This document shows, piece by piece, positions 1 through 6,623 of a stretch of DNA of 9,935 nt (within the stretch, counting starts at the first letter, position 1; each line of letters opens with the position of its first letter). The position numbers were made by a program, and so were the translations under genes. The notes beneath the pieces were generated by a model that saw only the letters and a program-made list of their open reading frames with translations, was not told where the DNA came from and did no database searches. The stretch comes from JAYWIG01 sp043789035 (GTDB taxonomy: Bacteria; Pseudomonadota; Gammaproteobacteria; Burkholderiales; Burkholderiaceae_E), in contig JAYWIG010000236.1 of the NCBI GenBank assembly GCA_043789035.1, forward strand, positions 1 through 9,935, in the 5' to 3' direction.

Positions 1-44
1 GGTTCACCGCCGCGACGCACTTCATTGTTCGTCTGAATGCTCAT
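1..44 (-). CDS. 5' end of an unidentified gene (partial)
   Basis: A minus-strand reading frame opens with ATG at 44-42 and runs out of the window; the visible peptide is MSIQTNNEVRRGGE. A strong Shine-Dalgarno AGGAG lies at 54-50, five bases before the ATG, so the start is well supported. The VOC gene upstream on the same strand stops at 69, only 24 bases away, so the two are probably co-transcribed. Fourteen residues are too few to name a family. Confidence 0.6.
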   Translation of the reverse strand, partial: MSIQTNNEVRRGGE

Positions 45-68
45 AAATTCTCCTAGAAAATAGTAACC

Positions 69-440
69 TTACCGAGTTGAGTGCAACCCGAACATATTGC
101 CTTCGGTATCTATGACTAACGAAATAAATCCATGTTCGCCAATCGGTACTTTTGCTTTTTGGATCTTTCCGCCGTTGGTTAGCACACGCATTTCCTCGAC
201 GGCGCAGTCATCGCAGGTGAAGTAGACCAGAGTGCTGTTTCCTCCCGAAGGGAAATCATTCATTTTGACTAATGCACCACTCGCACCCGCTGCGCCGTTT
301 TCGCTAGGAAAAGCCCACATTTCTACATCTGGGTTCGGGAGTCGTTCAAGCTTGGTTTGCAACACAGTTTCGTAAAATATCGTGGCGCGACTCGTGTCTT
401 GAACGTAGATTTCGAACCATACAACTGGGTTAGTCTTCAT
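69..440 (-). CDS. VOC-superfamily (glyoxalase/bleomycin-resistance fold) protein
   Basis: A 123-residue protein of the small single-domain VOC type, the usual length for this group. It opens with a beta strand and the PVVWFEIYVQDTSRATIFYE motif typical of the first beta-alpha-beta module, and ends with a second module and the common closing motif GNMFGLHS. VOC proteins bind a metal in a cupped beta sheet and include glyoxalases, dioxygenases and drug-binding proteins; nothing here fixes a substrate, and the role is unknown. The ATG at 440 is chosen: AAGGA lies eight bases upstream. A TTG directly before it (443) is five bases from the same site and cannot be excluded. The gene heads a probable operon with the partial gene at 44-1. 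The name 'extradiol dioxygenase' or 'glyoxalase' would be over-annotation. Confidence 0.85.
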   Translation of the reverse strand: MKTNPVVWFEIYVQDTSRATIFYETVLQTKLERLPNPDVEMWAFPSENGAAGASGALVKMNDFPSGGNSTLVYFTCDDCAVEEMRVLTNGGKIQKAKVPIGEHGFISLVIDTEGNMFGLHSTR

Positions 441-823
441 CAAAATTATCCTTCAATTAAAGAGCACTAATTTCATGATTCTTTTCCGAAAGGTTAAGAG
501 CGAACGACCGTTATACCTACTTGTAAATGTCTGTTCTGTTGGTTCGCGTACAGAACGCTCTGCATTTATCAAAAGACGATCAAAATTGCATCTGTGAGCG
601 CAAGCATCAGGTTCTCGCAAGCAACCACACGAAAAATCGCTCTCTAGGGCATCACGGCGACCAAGGCAGCCAAAAAAAGGTGCTCTAGCTTTGCTTATGT
701 TTGTCACGCAGACCCTGTCAGTGAACACAATTCTCTGCAAAGTTGACAACAAACCTGCGCCTTAAATTTCACGAACAAAGTGCGCTGCCGCACGGACGAA
801 ACTCGCCTAAAAGAGGACCGTCA
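441..823. other. Gene-free intergenic region, about 380 bases
   Basis: It separates the minus-strand VOC gene from the plus-strand membrane pair, so it should hold divergent promoters. A minus-strand open frame of about 99 codons crosses it, but it has no recognisable domain or ribosome site and a Cys/Arg-rich composition, so I do not call it. Reading toward the VOC gene, TATAAC (complement of 515-510) is a possible -10 box without a convincing -35. The octamer CGCAAGCA occurs twice (599-606 and 624-631 region), and there is an A-run at 673-679. No RNA gene or strong hairpin is seen. Confidence 0.5.
743..768 (+). promoter_or_regulatory. Possible promoter for the 54-residue protein / CarS-like pair
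   Basis: A perfect -35 hexamer TTGACA sits at 743-748, 76 bases before the preferred GTG start at 824. The best -10 candidate, TAAATT at 763-768, matches four of six consensus positions, but the 14-base spacer is shorter than the usual 16-18. The call rests mainly on the -35 box and on its position in the divergent intergenic region; it may be chance. Confidence 0.22.
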
Positions 824-988
824 GTGAAAGCAGATTTTTGCGATTTGCGAGAGCTCGTAAAGAGAAAGCTTGAATTGAAGAAAGTAACACGTTTTTTCAG
901 CCTCTTCGTTGCCTTGCTAGGTGGGCTGTGGCTGCTTAGTCAAGTGCTGGACGCAATGGGCGTAGAACTAAGATCGCCTTCCAAGTAA
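824..988 (+). CDS. Small single-pass membrane protein (54 residues), unknown function
   Basis: The frame is open from a TTG at 743, but the start is better placed at GTG 824: AAGAGGA (811-817) lies six bases upstream, whereas the TTG has no ribosome site and coincides with a TTGACA promoter-like hexamer. The product has a charged N-terminal part (residues 1-23, rich in Lys and Arg, e.g. VKRKLELKK), one hydrophobic helix at about 24-45 (FFSLFVALLGGLWLLSQVL) and a short tail ending RSPSK. The positive-inside rule predicts a cytoplasmic N terminus. Its TAA stop is eight bases before the ATG of the CarS-like gene, so the pair is almost certainly co-translated. I recognise no family; an accessory subunit or regulator of the CarS-like enzyme is an inference from position. 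It could also be merely a leader frame. Confidence 0.6.
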   Translation: MKADFCDLRELVKRKLELKKVTRFFSLFVALLGGLWLLSQVLDAMGVELRSPSK

Positions 989-996
989 CGTAGCGC

Positions 997-1533
997 ATGA
1001 GCACTCAAGAACTTCCGTCCGGAATTCGGATCATTGAGCTGACCGTACTAATGACGCCTGCGTACATTGCAAATATGGCTCCGACATTTTTGCGTTTCTG
1101 GCACGGTCCTAATCCACCAGTTAGTCGACAGTGGCTCGGTAATCACAAGACTATCGGTGGCTTTATAGTTGCCACACTTGCGGGCATCGTTGTAGCTTGG
1201 ATGATAGCTAAAGCCTACTCCGCTGGCCTTCTTGATTGGGTCGCACCACCTTATGTAGAGAACTGGTTCTGGTTCGGAGGCTCTCTGGGATTTGCGGCCA
1301 TACTAGGCGACAGCATAAAAAGCTTTTTCAAACGACAGCTTCATATACAGCCAGGTGCATCTTGGATACCATTTGATCAACTCGATTTCGTCATCGCTGC
1401 GCTTTTGGTCATTCGCTTTTGGATTCAGATCAGTTGGATCGAGGCTGGCATTATCGTTGCCATAAGTTTTTTTGCGGATTTGCTCGTAAATCAAATTTCT
1501 TACCGAATCGGAATAAAACGTGCTCCCTGGTAG
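997..1533 (+). CDS. carS-like: CarS-like integral membrane CTP transferase (CDP-archaeol synthase family)
   Basis: A 178-residue polytopic protein matching the CarS/DUF46 family along its whole length. In archaea this enzyme transfers CMP from CTP to digeranylgeranylglyceryl phosphate, giving CDP-archaeol, the counterpart of bacterial CdsA. Visible family motifs are ANMAP at 25-29, GNHKT at 48-52 (archaeal enzymes usually have GDGKT), GDSIKSFFKRQLHIQPG at 104-120, DQLDF at 127-131 and the terminal NQISYRIGIKRAPW. Hydrophobic segments lie near 14-33, 53-75, 90-104, 130-146 and 149-165. Archaeal-type lipid genes are not expected here, so the substrate is open: phosphatidic acid or another lipid phosphate or polyprenyl phosphate. 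The ATG at 997 has no strong ribosome site and follows the small gene by eight bases, suggesting translational coupling. The stop lies next to a sharp change to GC-richer DNA. Family is confident; substrate is not. Confidence 0.85.
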   Translation: MSTQELPSGIRIIELTVLMTPAYIANMAPTFLRFWHGPNPPVSRQWLGNHKTIGGFIVATLAGIVVAWMIAKAYSAGLLDWVAPPYVENWFWFGGSLGFAAILGDSIKSFFKRQLHIQPGASWIPFDQLDFVIAALLVIRFWIQISWIEAGIIVAISFFADLLVNQISYRIGIKRAPW

Positions 1534-1536
1534 CAG

Positions 1537-1617
1537 AACCACCGTGGCGATGCACCCACGCCGCCACGTTGGCGGCCCACTGTGGCGGCCAGATCTCGCG
1601 CTCGCATTCATGGCGCA
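1537..1617. repeat. Short inverted repeats between convergent genes (possible bidirectional terminator)
   Basis: Between the convergent CarS-like and DUF899 genes, 1561-1575 forms a perfect 6-bp hairpin, CCGCCA-CGT-TGGCGG. Alternative pairings are possible: GTGGCG at 1544-1549 and GTGGCGG at 1582-1588 can each pair with the same CCGCCAC. No T-run follows on either strand, so a Rho-independent terminator is not proven. AACCACCG at 1537-1544 is mirrored by CGGTGGTT at 3936-3943 at the other end of the GC-rich block. Confidence 0.35.
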
Positions 1618-2319
1618 TCATTTGTCGTCCAGCTTCGGATACCAGTCCGTCCCGCGCCCTTCGGGCGTGGTGTCCAGAATCACCCACAGCCCTGACATGT
1701 CCGGCGCGTCGTGTGAATCCTGACCTGGGTCGGCAGTTTCCTTGCCACCTTCGCCGCTCCAGAAGTGGCGGATGGTGCCGTCCTTGCGGGTGAATACGTT
1801 GTAGCCGGGCATGTCGGCGTCTTCAGCACTGACGTAGTCGCGGGTGTAGTCGCCGCTTGGGTCAGAAAAAAGACTGAGGTTCTTCCAGCCCCGCTCTTTG
1901 CCGAAAGCCAAGATGCGATCAATTGGGGATCGGGCCGTCATCACGAACGCTGCACGCTGCCTGACGTGAGGCGCAATGCCATCCCAAGCGCTCATCTGCG
2001 ACGTGCACATCGGGCAGCCTTGCTTGCGCTGCGGCCCGTACATGAAGCTGTAGATCACCAGGGTGTCCTTGTCGCCAAACAGGTCGGCAAAGCCGACGGC
2101 ACCGCTCGCGCCCTCGAAGCGGTAGTCCTTCGTGACTTCGCCTCCGGGGGGCAGCGCCCGGCGCTGTTCTGCTACGCGAACGATGTGTCGCCTGAGCTCG
2201 ATCTCTTCAGCCGCCAGTGCATCGCGCGCATGCCTGTACTCTTTGCTTTCGTTCAGAACATGAGCACGGTTCGCCTTCACCATCTCGGTGGCAGGCTTTA
2301 GTTTTTTCGCGTCAGTCAT
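1618..2319 (-). CDS. DUF899 family thioredoxin-like protein
   Basis: A 233-residue cytoplasmic protein of the DUF899 family, full length for the group. The N-terminal third is a charged helical segment (about 1-55, with EEIELRRHIVRVAEQRRALPPGG recognisable in parts) that leads into a thioredoxin-like core. Family hallmarks seen are the strand LVIYSFMYGP at 87-96, a CPMC redox motif with Cys102 and Cys105, and the closing GRG-DWYPKL segment at 221-230. Members have been compared with thioredoxins and with peroxiredoxins, but no substrate is established; a thiol-redox role is an inference from the CxxC. The ATG at 2319 has only a weak GAAG ribosome site eight bases upstream. It is the last of four minus-strand genes in the GC-rich block and lies 146 bases beyond the GFA gene, so it may have its own promoter. 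Confidence 0.88.
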   Translation of the reverse strand: MTDAKKLKPATEMVKANRAHVLNESKEYRHARDALAAEEIELRRHIVRVAEQRRALPPGGEVTKDYRFEGASGAVGFADLFGDKDTLVIYSFMYGPQRKQGCPMCTSQMSAWDGIAPHVRQRAAFVMTARSPIDRILAFGKERGWKNLSLFSDPSGDYTRDYVSAEDADMPGYNVFTRKDGTIRHFWSGEGGKETADPGQDSHDAPDMSGLWVILDTTPEGRGTDWYPKLDDK

Positions 2320-2348
2320 GGTTTTCTACTTCAAGGTTGTACTTCGCA

Positions 2349-2388
2349 ATTTAATTGGAATCTGACCCCGATTTCCCCGCATTGCGGG
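2349..2388 (-). repeat. Repeat-like intergenic motif with adjoining hairpin
   Basis: In the gap between the GFA and DUF899 genes the minus strand carries GGGGTCAGATTCCAATT (2370-2354 region). It is preceded on that strand by a small perfect hairpin, CCCGC-ATT-GCGGG at 2376-2388. From memory, 'GGGGTCAGA...' motifs of this form are scattered in intergenic DNA and near REP-associated or IS200-like transposase genes of several proteobacteria. Only one copy is in this window, so its repetitive nature cannot be shown here. CCCAGG is also directly repeated at about 2438-2453. Confidence 0.35.
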
Positions 2389-2465
2389 TCGTCGTACAAA
2401 TGGCAGCACTCGAACCGTAAACGCCTGTGTGATCGATCCCAGGTAAACCCAGGAATAGCCCGAGC

Positions 2466-2882
2466 TTACAAGTGACGGGTTTCAGCCGGCGCATGCTGCC
2501 AATCGTCGTGAAGCCCGTCCATGAAGGCCAACGGCGCTGCGACGAGATCTTCAACCGGCAAGTCGTTCAAAGCGGCCAGGTGCACAGAAACATATGGCTT
2601 GCCGCCCATCATTTCGATCCTGCCGTGGCCATGCGTCGCTATGCCGCAAATGGAACAAAAGCGATGATGTCCCTCTCCCCAGTCGCCGGACTTCGAATAG
2701 TCGCTGAGTGCCTCCGCGCCGGAGAGCAGGCGGAAATCGTCCGGGGACAGCTGGCCTGCGTTCCACATCCGCTGCTTCCAGCACATCGTGCAATTGCACT
2801 TGCCCGTGCCCTGGTGCAAATCAATGTCCGCCTCGAACGTCACTGCCTTGCAATGACAACTGCCGCGGTAAGTGGTCTTCAT
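2466..2882 (-). CDS. GFA-family zinc protein (glutathione-dependent formaldehyde-activating-like / CENP-V fold)
   Basis: A 138-residue protein with the full cysteine pattern of the GFA family: GSCHC (Cys9, Cys11), CNCTMC (Cys29, Cys31, Cys34) and FCSICG (Cys76, Cys79). In the founding member these bind a structural and a catalytic zinc, and the enzyme was proposed to speed formation of S-hydroxymethylglutathione from formaldehyde. Most family members are uncharacterised, so formaldehyde activity should not be assumed. Start ATG 2882 has GGAG (2892-2889) six bases upstream. It lies 98 bases after the PhnB-like gene on the same strand, in the four-gene GC-rich block. No adhI-type formaldehyde dehydrogenase gene is nearby, which weakens a formaldehyde role. 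Confidence 0.88.
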   Translation of the reverse strand: MKTTYRGSCHCKAVTFEADIDLHQGTGKCNCTMCWKQRMWNAGQLSPDDFRLLSGAEALSDYSKSGDWGEGHHRFCSICGIATHGHGRIEMMGGKPYVSVHLAALNDLPVEDLVAAPLAFMDGLHDDWQHAPAETRHL

Positions 2883-2980
2883 CTAGTGCTCCAATTTATT
2901 GACTTAAGGTGTGCGGCCGCTCTCTGCGCGGCAGCCTGTTCGAGGACTGATGTCCGAGGTCCTGATAGCGGAGCGCGTCC

Positions 2981-3397
2981 TCACGCTTTTGCCGCTGCAA
3001 CATTCACCATCCAAGGCACACCAAACTTGTCAGTCAGCATGCCGAATGAAGACGTCCAGAACGTTTTCATCAAGGGCATGGTGACCTTGCCGCCTTCGCC
3101 GAGCGCCGTGAACACACGTTTGGCTTCAGCGTCGTCGGCCGCGTCAATGGCAAGCGTCATGCCCTTGAACTCGGCGGCTTTGTCGCCCATGCCGTCGTCG
3201 GCCATCAGCTGGGTCTCGCCAATGCGAAAGGCGGCGTTCATGACTTTTTCTTCGTGGCCCGGTGGCAGTTTCATGTTCTTGTCGGGGTTTTCTTTCCAGC
3301 GCATCAGACCAGTGACTTCAGCGCCGATTGACTTCTTGTAGAACTCCAGCGCCTCTTCGCAGCGGCCGCCAAAAGTTATGTAGGCTTGAACTTTCAT
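2981..3397 (-). CDS. PhnB-like VOC-family protein
   Basis: A 138-residue protein of the PhnB/YjdN branch of the VOC superfamily (also labelled '3-demethylubiquinone-9 3-methyltransferase-like', a misleading name). Diagnostic are the opening VQAYITFGGRCEEALEFYKK, the central MNAAFRIGETQLMADD, and the final FGMLTDKFGVPWMVN, where Trp-Met-Val closes the domain. The frame is open 22 codons further upstream, but the ATG at 3397 is preferred because AAGGA lies about seven bases before it and family members begin here with MKVQ. Its function is unknown; the E. coli relative phnB is not needed for phosphonate use. The gene is 62 bases downstream of the RibD-C/DHFR-like gene, consistent with co-transcription. 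Confidence 0.87.
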   Translation of the reverse strand: MKVQAYITFGGRCEEALEFYKKSIGAEVTGLMRWKENPDKNMKLPPGHEEKVMNAAFRIGETQLMADDGMGDKAAEFKGMTLAIDAADDAEAKRVFTALGEGGKVTMPLMKTFWTSSFGMLTDKFGVPWMVNVAAAKA

Positions 3398-3459
3398 GAT
3401 GAATTCCTTAGTTAAATGGAGAAATGTGAATGGAGCTGCTGAATGGGGCAGGTTTAGCC

Positions 3460-3921
3460 TCACCCATGCAGGGTGGGCCGGTAAATCAGCTCTTGGATGT
3501 TGCCGTCTAGCGTCCGGCTCTCGACGATCTCTAGGTCGAAGTCCCCCGCGCCCTTGAAGATGGGTTTGGTACCGGTTTTGCCCGAGATGACCGGGAAAAC
3601 TGTGACGCGTATGAGGTCAACAAGCCCGGCGGCCATCAGTGCCCGGTTCAGCGAGAGGCTACCGTGCGAGCGCAGCGGCACTTCGGAACCCCACCTGTCG
3701 CGCACGTCTGACTTTTCAGTGCTCGCCGCCAGCATCTTCACGAACTCCCGGAATGTGGTGGCTCCGAAGACCATTCGCTGCTCAGCCTCGAACGAGGCGA
3801 GGCGGCGGCCTAGCAGCTCCGGGCCTTGTTTGCCCCAGTAACCGCCCCAGTCACCGGCTGGGCCATAGGAGCCGTAGCCGTCAAGCGTACAAAAGATGTC
3901 GAAAGTGTAAGTCGCGCTCAT
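3460..3921 (-). CDS. RibD C-terminal / dihydrofolate reductase-like protein with apparent internal deletion
   Basis: A 153-residue protein of the RibD-C/DHFR-like family. The N-terminal half (TFDIFCTLDGYGSYGPAGDW to TTFREFVKMLAAS) and the C-terminal half (VPLRSHGSLSLNRALMAAGL, then VISGKTGTKPIF and RTLDGNIQELIYRPTLH) are both clear. Relatives of this subgroup, as I remember them, are about 190 residues and carry some 35-40 residues between the 'SDVRD-W' and 'SEVPLRSHG' motifs, covering a central strand and helix. Here these motifs abut at residues 77-79 (about 3685-3693) with the frame kept. This looks like an in-frame deletion that probably harms NADPH binding or folding. The native role of the family is largely unknown. 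Start ATG 3921 has only a weak purine-rich site upstream. It is the first gene of the four-gene block. Confidence 0.8.
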   Translation of the reverse strand: MSATYTFDIFCTLDGYGSYGPAGDWGGYWGKQGPELLGRRLASFEAEQRMVFGATTFREFVKMLAASTEKSDVRDRWGSEVPLRSHGSLSLNRALMAAGLVDLIRVTVFPVISGKTGTKPIFKGAGDFDLEIVESRTLDGNIQELIYRPTLHG

Positions 3922-4040
3922 GATGAGTTCTTTTTCGGTGGTTACGAGAAACTATGTTCAGCGCTTACGCTAGTTGCGTCTGTACGTTGGCAGACATACA
4001 TCTCATTGACTAATCAAGAAATACTGGTCGATGCTTGCGC
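3922..4040. other. Intergenic gap between ligD and the DHFR-like gene
   Basis: A 119-base spacer that should hold the end of the ku-ligD transcript and the promoter of the four-gene block. GTCTG (3978-3982) and CAGAC (3991-3995) can form a 5-bp stem with an 8-base loop, and AGCG-CTTA-CGCT sits at 3959-3970; neither is followed by a T-run, so no terminator is called. The octamer CGGTGGTT at 3936-3943 mirrors AACCACCG at 1537-1544. Base composition drops from GC-rich to the level of ligD across this gap. Confidence 0.3.
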
Positions 4041-6614
4041 TTATGAGTCCGATGCAGCCAATACTTTCATTGCGTTCACAAGCGATTGCCGAGATTTTTC
4101 ATATTCGGACCAAGGGTCTTTTTTCTGCTTCTTAAGGAAAGACTGGGCGTTCATGATGTTGAATTCGTTGGATGCCTTGAGCTCGTCTAGTTCATGCCAG
4201 CTAATCGGCAACGAAACGCCCAACCCAGCTCTTGCACGAACTGAGAATGCGCATGCCGTGGTGGAACCACGAGTGTTACGTAAATAGTCAACAAACACTT
4301 TGCCGATTCGATTTTGCGCACCCATTTTTGCGCTGAATAGCGCGGGGATTGTTTTTGCCAAATGATGACTGATTGCCTTCGCAAACTCTTTGCTCGCCTC
4401 CCACGTGTGTTGCCTCAGCAATGGGACGACGACGTGAAGCCCTTTGCCACCGCTGGTTTTCACAAAAGACAGCAAGCCTAGTTCTTGCAGATTGGTGCGC
4501 GTTAACTTTGCCGCCTCAAGAATTTTTTGCCACGGTAAAGCAGGATCTGGGTCGAGGTCAAAAATAAGGCGATCCGGATGGTTCATTGACGTTGCCGTTG
4601 CGTTCCAGGTATGGAACTCCACAACATTTAATTGCGCGGCACTGACAAGTGCGGTCGCTGTGTTGAGTGCGACCAACGGCGCGTGATCGGGATCAAGATC
4701 AGGCAGGAGTAATGCCTCAGCAATTGTATATTTGCCCAAATGCTTTTGAAAAAATTGTTCTCCCTGAATATTGTCAGGAACCCGCAACATTGCTACCGGC
4801 CGATCAATGAGATGCGGCAGCATTCGCGGCGCAATTTGTTCGTAATATCGCACGACATCGAACTTGGTGAGTCCAGTGGAAACATCAATCACGCGATGTG
4901 CATGCGTGACGATTACTCCACTTTCGGTGGTGATGCTTCCTTGCTTGTTAATGGGCGCTGTCTTGCCATTTATCGCAGATATTTTCTTCGGAACTTCCCT
5001 GATAATTTGCGCTGAAGGCTTATCCTCTCGAAGTGCAATAAACACCGCATGCCGTATCGATCCAATGGCGGTCCACCCGGCAAATGAGATCTCCGCGACA
5101 AGTGTTGGCTTCACCCAATGAACAGCGCTCAATCCGACGTTTTTTGGTGCATCCATAAATGGCGCGATTTTGATCTCTAACGCTTTTAGCGATTTGTGCA
5201 TTTCAGCCAAGCATGATTCATCAAAGCCCGTACCCACTCGACCGACATATCGAAGCTTGTCGTTTTCATAGACGCCCAAAAGAAGCGCCCCAAAACCAGC
5301 GCGTGCGCCTTGTGGATTAGTGAAGCCGCCGATCACAAATTCCTGACGTTTAAGGCATTTGAGTTTTATCCAACTATTGCCTCGGCCGCTTTCGTAGGGT
5401 GCATCGCGCCGCTTGCCGATCAAACCCTCAAGGCCGTGATGGCATACGCTGTTCAATAATTCTTTAACTGGTGTTTGGTGAATCTCAGTCACGCCAATAA
5501 GCGGGCTTTTATTCTTGGCCATCAGCGCATCTAAAATTGTGCGGCGTGCTTCCCAAGCTTCTGCGCGAAGGTCGCGACCATCGGCAAAAAGTATGTCGAA
5601 TAAATAGTATTGAATCGCTTCGGTTTGATTACTTGCAAAGGCGTTTTGTAGCATATGGAAACTGGGCCTACCGTCTTTACCCAACATAACAATTTCTCCG
5701 TCGAGCCAGCAGTTTTTAAGACCCGAATCGGTCAGCGCTTTAACAGTGGCCCCGAGTTTCTTGCTCCAGTCCAGGCCATTTCGCGTGAAGGTTTTAATTG
5801 CACCAGAACCATCAATACGCGTCAGAATTCGATAGCCATCGAGCTTTAGTTCGTAGGCCCAACCATCATCGCTCGGCGCATTGGCAGCAAGTGTCGCTAA
5901 CTGCGGCTGCATTTTTTCAGGCAGCATTAAAGCGAGGAATTTCGTTTTTAGCGTAAGGCGAATTTGCGGGGATTTCTGAATCGAATTCTCTGGCCGAACA
6001 GTGTTGTTCACGCTGTTAGGAAGTGCCACTGTAACGTCATATTCCTCTGCTGGTCTCGCTTGAGCATCACGCTCTTTAATGAGCAGCCAATTATCTTTAG
6101 TTTGCGCTTGAGAACCCGTATTTTGATCCTGACCAAGCCGCGTGCGAACCAGCGTCCAATGGCCGTGAAGCTTCTCGCCAAACAATTCGAATTTTATTTT
6201 TCCAGCACTATATGCGGTCGCGGCCGCAGCATCACCCTTATCACCCGAGTTGCCTTCCAAACGCCACGTCCCACGATCCCATGTAATGACTTCACCGGCA
6301 CCATATTGGTTGGCCGCAATTGTGCCCTCGAAGGTCGCGTATTCGAGTGGATGATCCTCGACATGAACAGCGAGTCGCTTGTCTTTCGGATCAAGCGAGG
6401 GCCCCTTCGGAATCGCCCAGCTTTTAAGCGTGTGATCGATTTCAAGACGGAAATCGTAATGCAATCGTGTGGCGTGGTGACGCTGAATGACGAAGCTTGC
6501 TTCGTGCTTAATGCTTGCATTGCCGCTTTTGTTGGTTTCTTCGTGCGCGCCACCAGCAGGCTCAGCAGTTATTTTAAAATTACGTTTTGCGCGATATTTG
6601 TCGAGACTATCCAT
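4041..6614 (-). CDS. ligD: Multifunctional DNA ligase D (phosphoesterase-ligase-polymerase)
   Basis: An 857-residue end-joining enzyme that trims 3' ends, adds nucleotides and seals double-strand breaks with Ku. Residue numbers below count from a GTG one codon earlier. The phosphoesterase domain (about 40-160) keeps HHATRLHYDFRLE with His47, His53, Asp55 and Arg57, plus His89 in VEDHP. The ATP-dependent ligase domain (about 230-540) has the nucleotide-accepting Lys258 in ELKLDGYR, EGLIGKR at 397-403 and WIKLK at 416-420. The primase-like polymerase domain (about 570-840) has FDLDPD with Asp687 and Asp689, SGGKGLHVVVP at 722-732 and a further Asp777 in VDYLRN. Length and order match Pseudomonas-type LigD. 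ATG 6614 is preferred over the adjoining GTG 6617 because the nearby AGG would be one base from the GTG. It starts nine bases after ku ends, so the two form one operon. Confidence 0.96.
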   Translation of the reverse strand: MDSLDKYRAKRNFKITAEPAGGAHEETNKSGNASIKHEASFVIQRHHATRLHYDFRLEIDHTLKSWAIPKGPSLDPKDKRLAVHVEDHPLEYATFEGTIAANQYGAGEVITWDRGTWRLEGNSGDKGDAAAATAYSAGKIKFELFGEKLHGHWTLVRTRLGQDQNTGSQAQTKDNWLLIKERDAQARPAEEYDVTVALPNSVNNTVRPENSIQKSPQIRLTLKTKFLALMLPEKMQPQLATLAANAPSDDGWAYELKLDGYRILTRIDGSGAIKTFTRNGLDWSKKLGATVKALTDSGLKNCWLDGEIVMLGKDGRPSFHMLQNAFASNQTEAIQYYLFDILFADGRDLRAEAWEARRTILDALMAKNKSPLIGVTEIHQTPVKELLNSVCHHGLEGLIGKRRDAPYESGRGNSWIKLKCLKRQEFVIGGFTNPQGARAGFGALLLGVYENDKLRYVGRVGTGFDESCLAEMHKSLKALEIKIAPFMDAPKNVGLSAVHWVKPTLVAEISFAGWTAIGSIRHAVFIALREDKPSAQIIREVPKKISAINGKTAPINKQGSITTESGVIVTHAHRVIDVSTGLTKFDVVRYYEQIAPRMLPHLIDRPVAMLRVPDNIQGEQFFQKHLGKYTIAEALLLPDLDPDHAPLVALNTATALVSAAQLNVVEFHTWNATATSMNHPDRLIFDLDPDPALPWQKILEAAKLTRTNLQELGLLSFVKTSGGKGLHVVVPLLRQHTWEASKEFAKAISHHLAKTIPALFSAKMGAQNRIGKVFVDYLRNTRGSTTACAFSVRARAGLGVSLPISWHELDELKASNEFNIMNAQSFLKKQKKDPWSEYEKSRQSLVNAMKVLAASDS

Positions 6615-6623
6615 CACGCCTGG

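Noticed and set aside
453..752. Minus-strand open frame of 99 codons in the spacer upstream of the VOC gene
   Set aside because: No ribosome site, no recognisable domain, and an unnatural Cys/Arg-rich composition; it crosses the likely promoter region.
1451..1687. Minus-strand open frame across the CarS-DUF899 boundary
   Set aside because: It overlaps the ends of two well-supported genes, has no ribosome site and matches no family that I recognise.
2472..3341. Long plus-strand open frame (289 codons) opposite the GFA and PhnB-like genes
   Set aside because: It is the complement of two clear genes in GC-rich DNA; the translation has no domain and no ribosome site.
3978..3995. GTCTG/CAGAC stem as the ligD terminator
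   Set aside because: Only 5 bp with an 8-base loop and no T-run on the minus strand.
598..4040. GCGCAAGCATC at 598-608 and its complement at 4030-4040
   Set aside because: An 11-base match between two places in 10 kb is expected many times by chance, and the second copy is inside the end of ligD.
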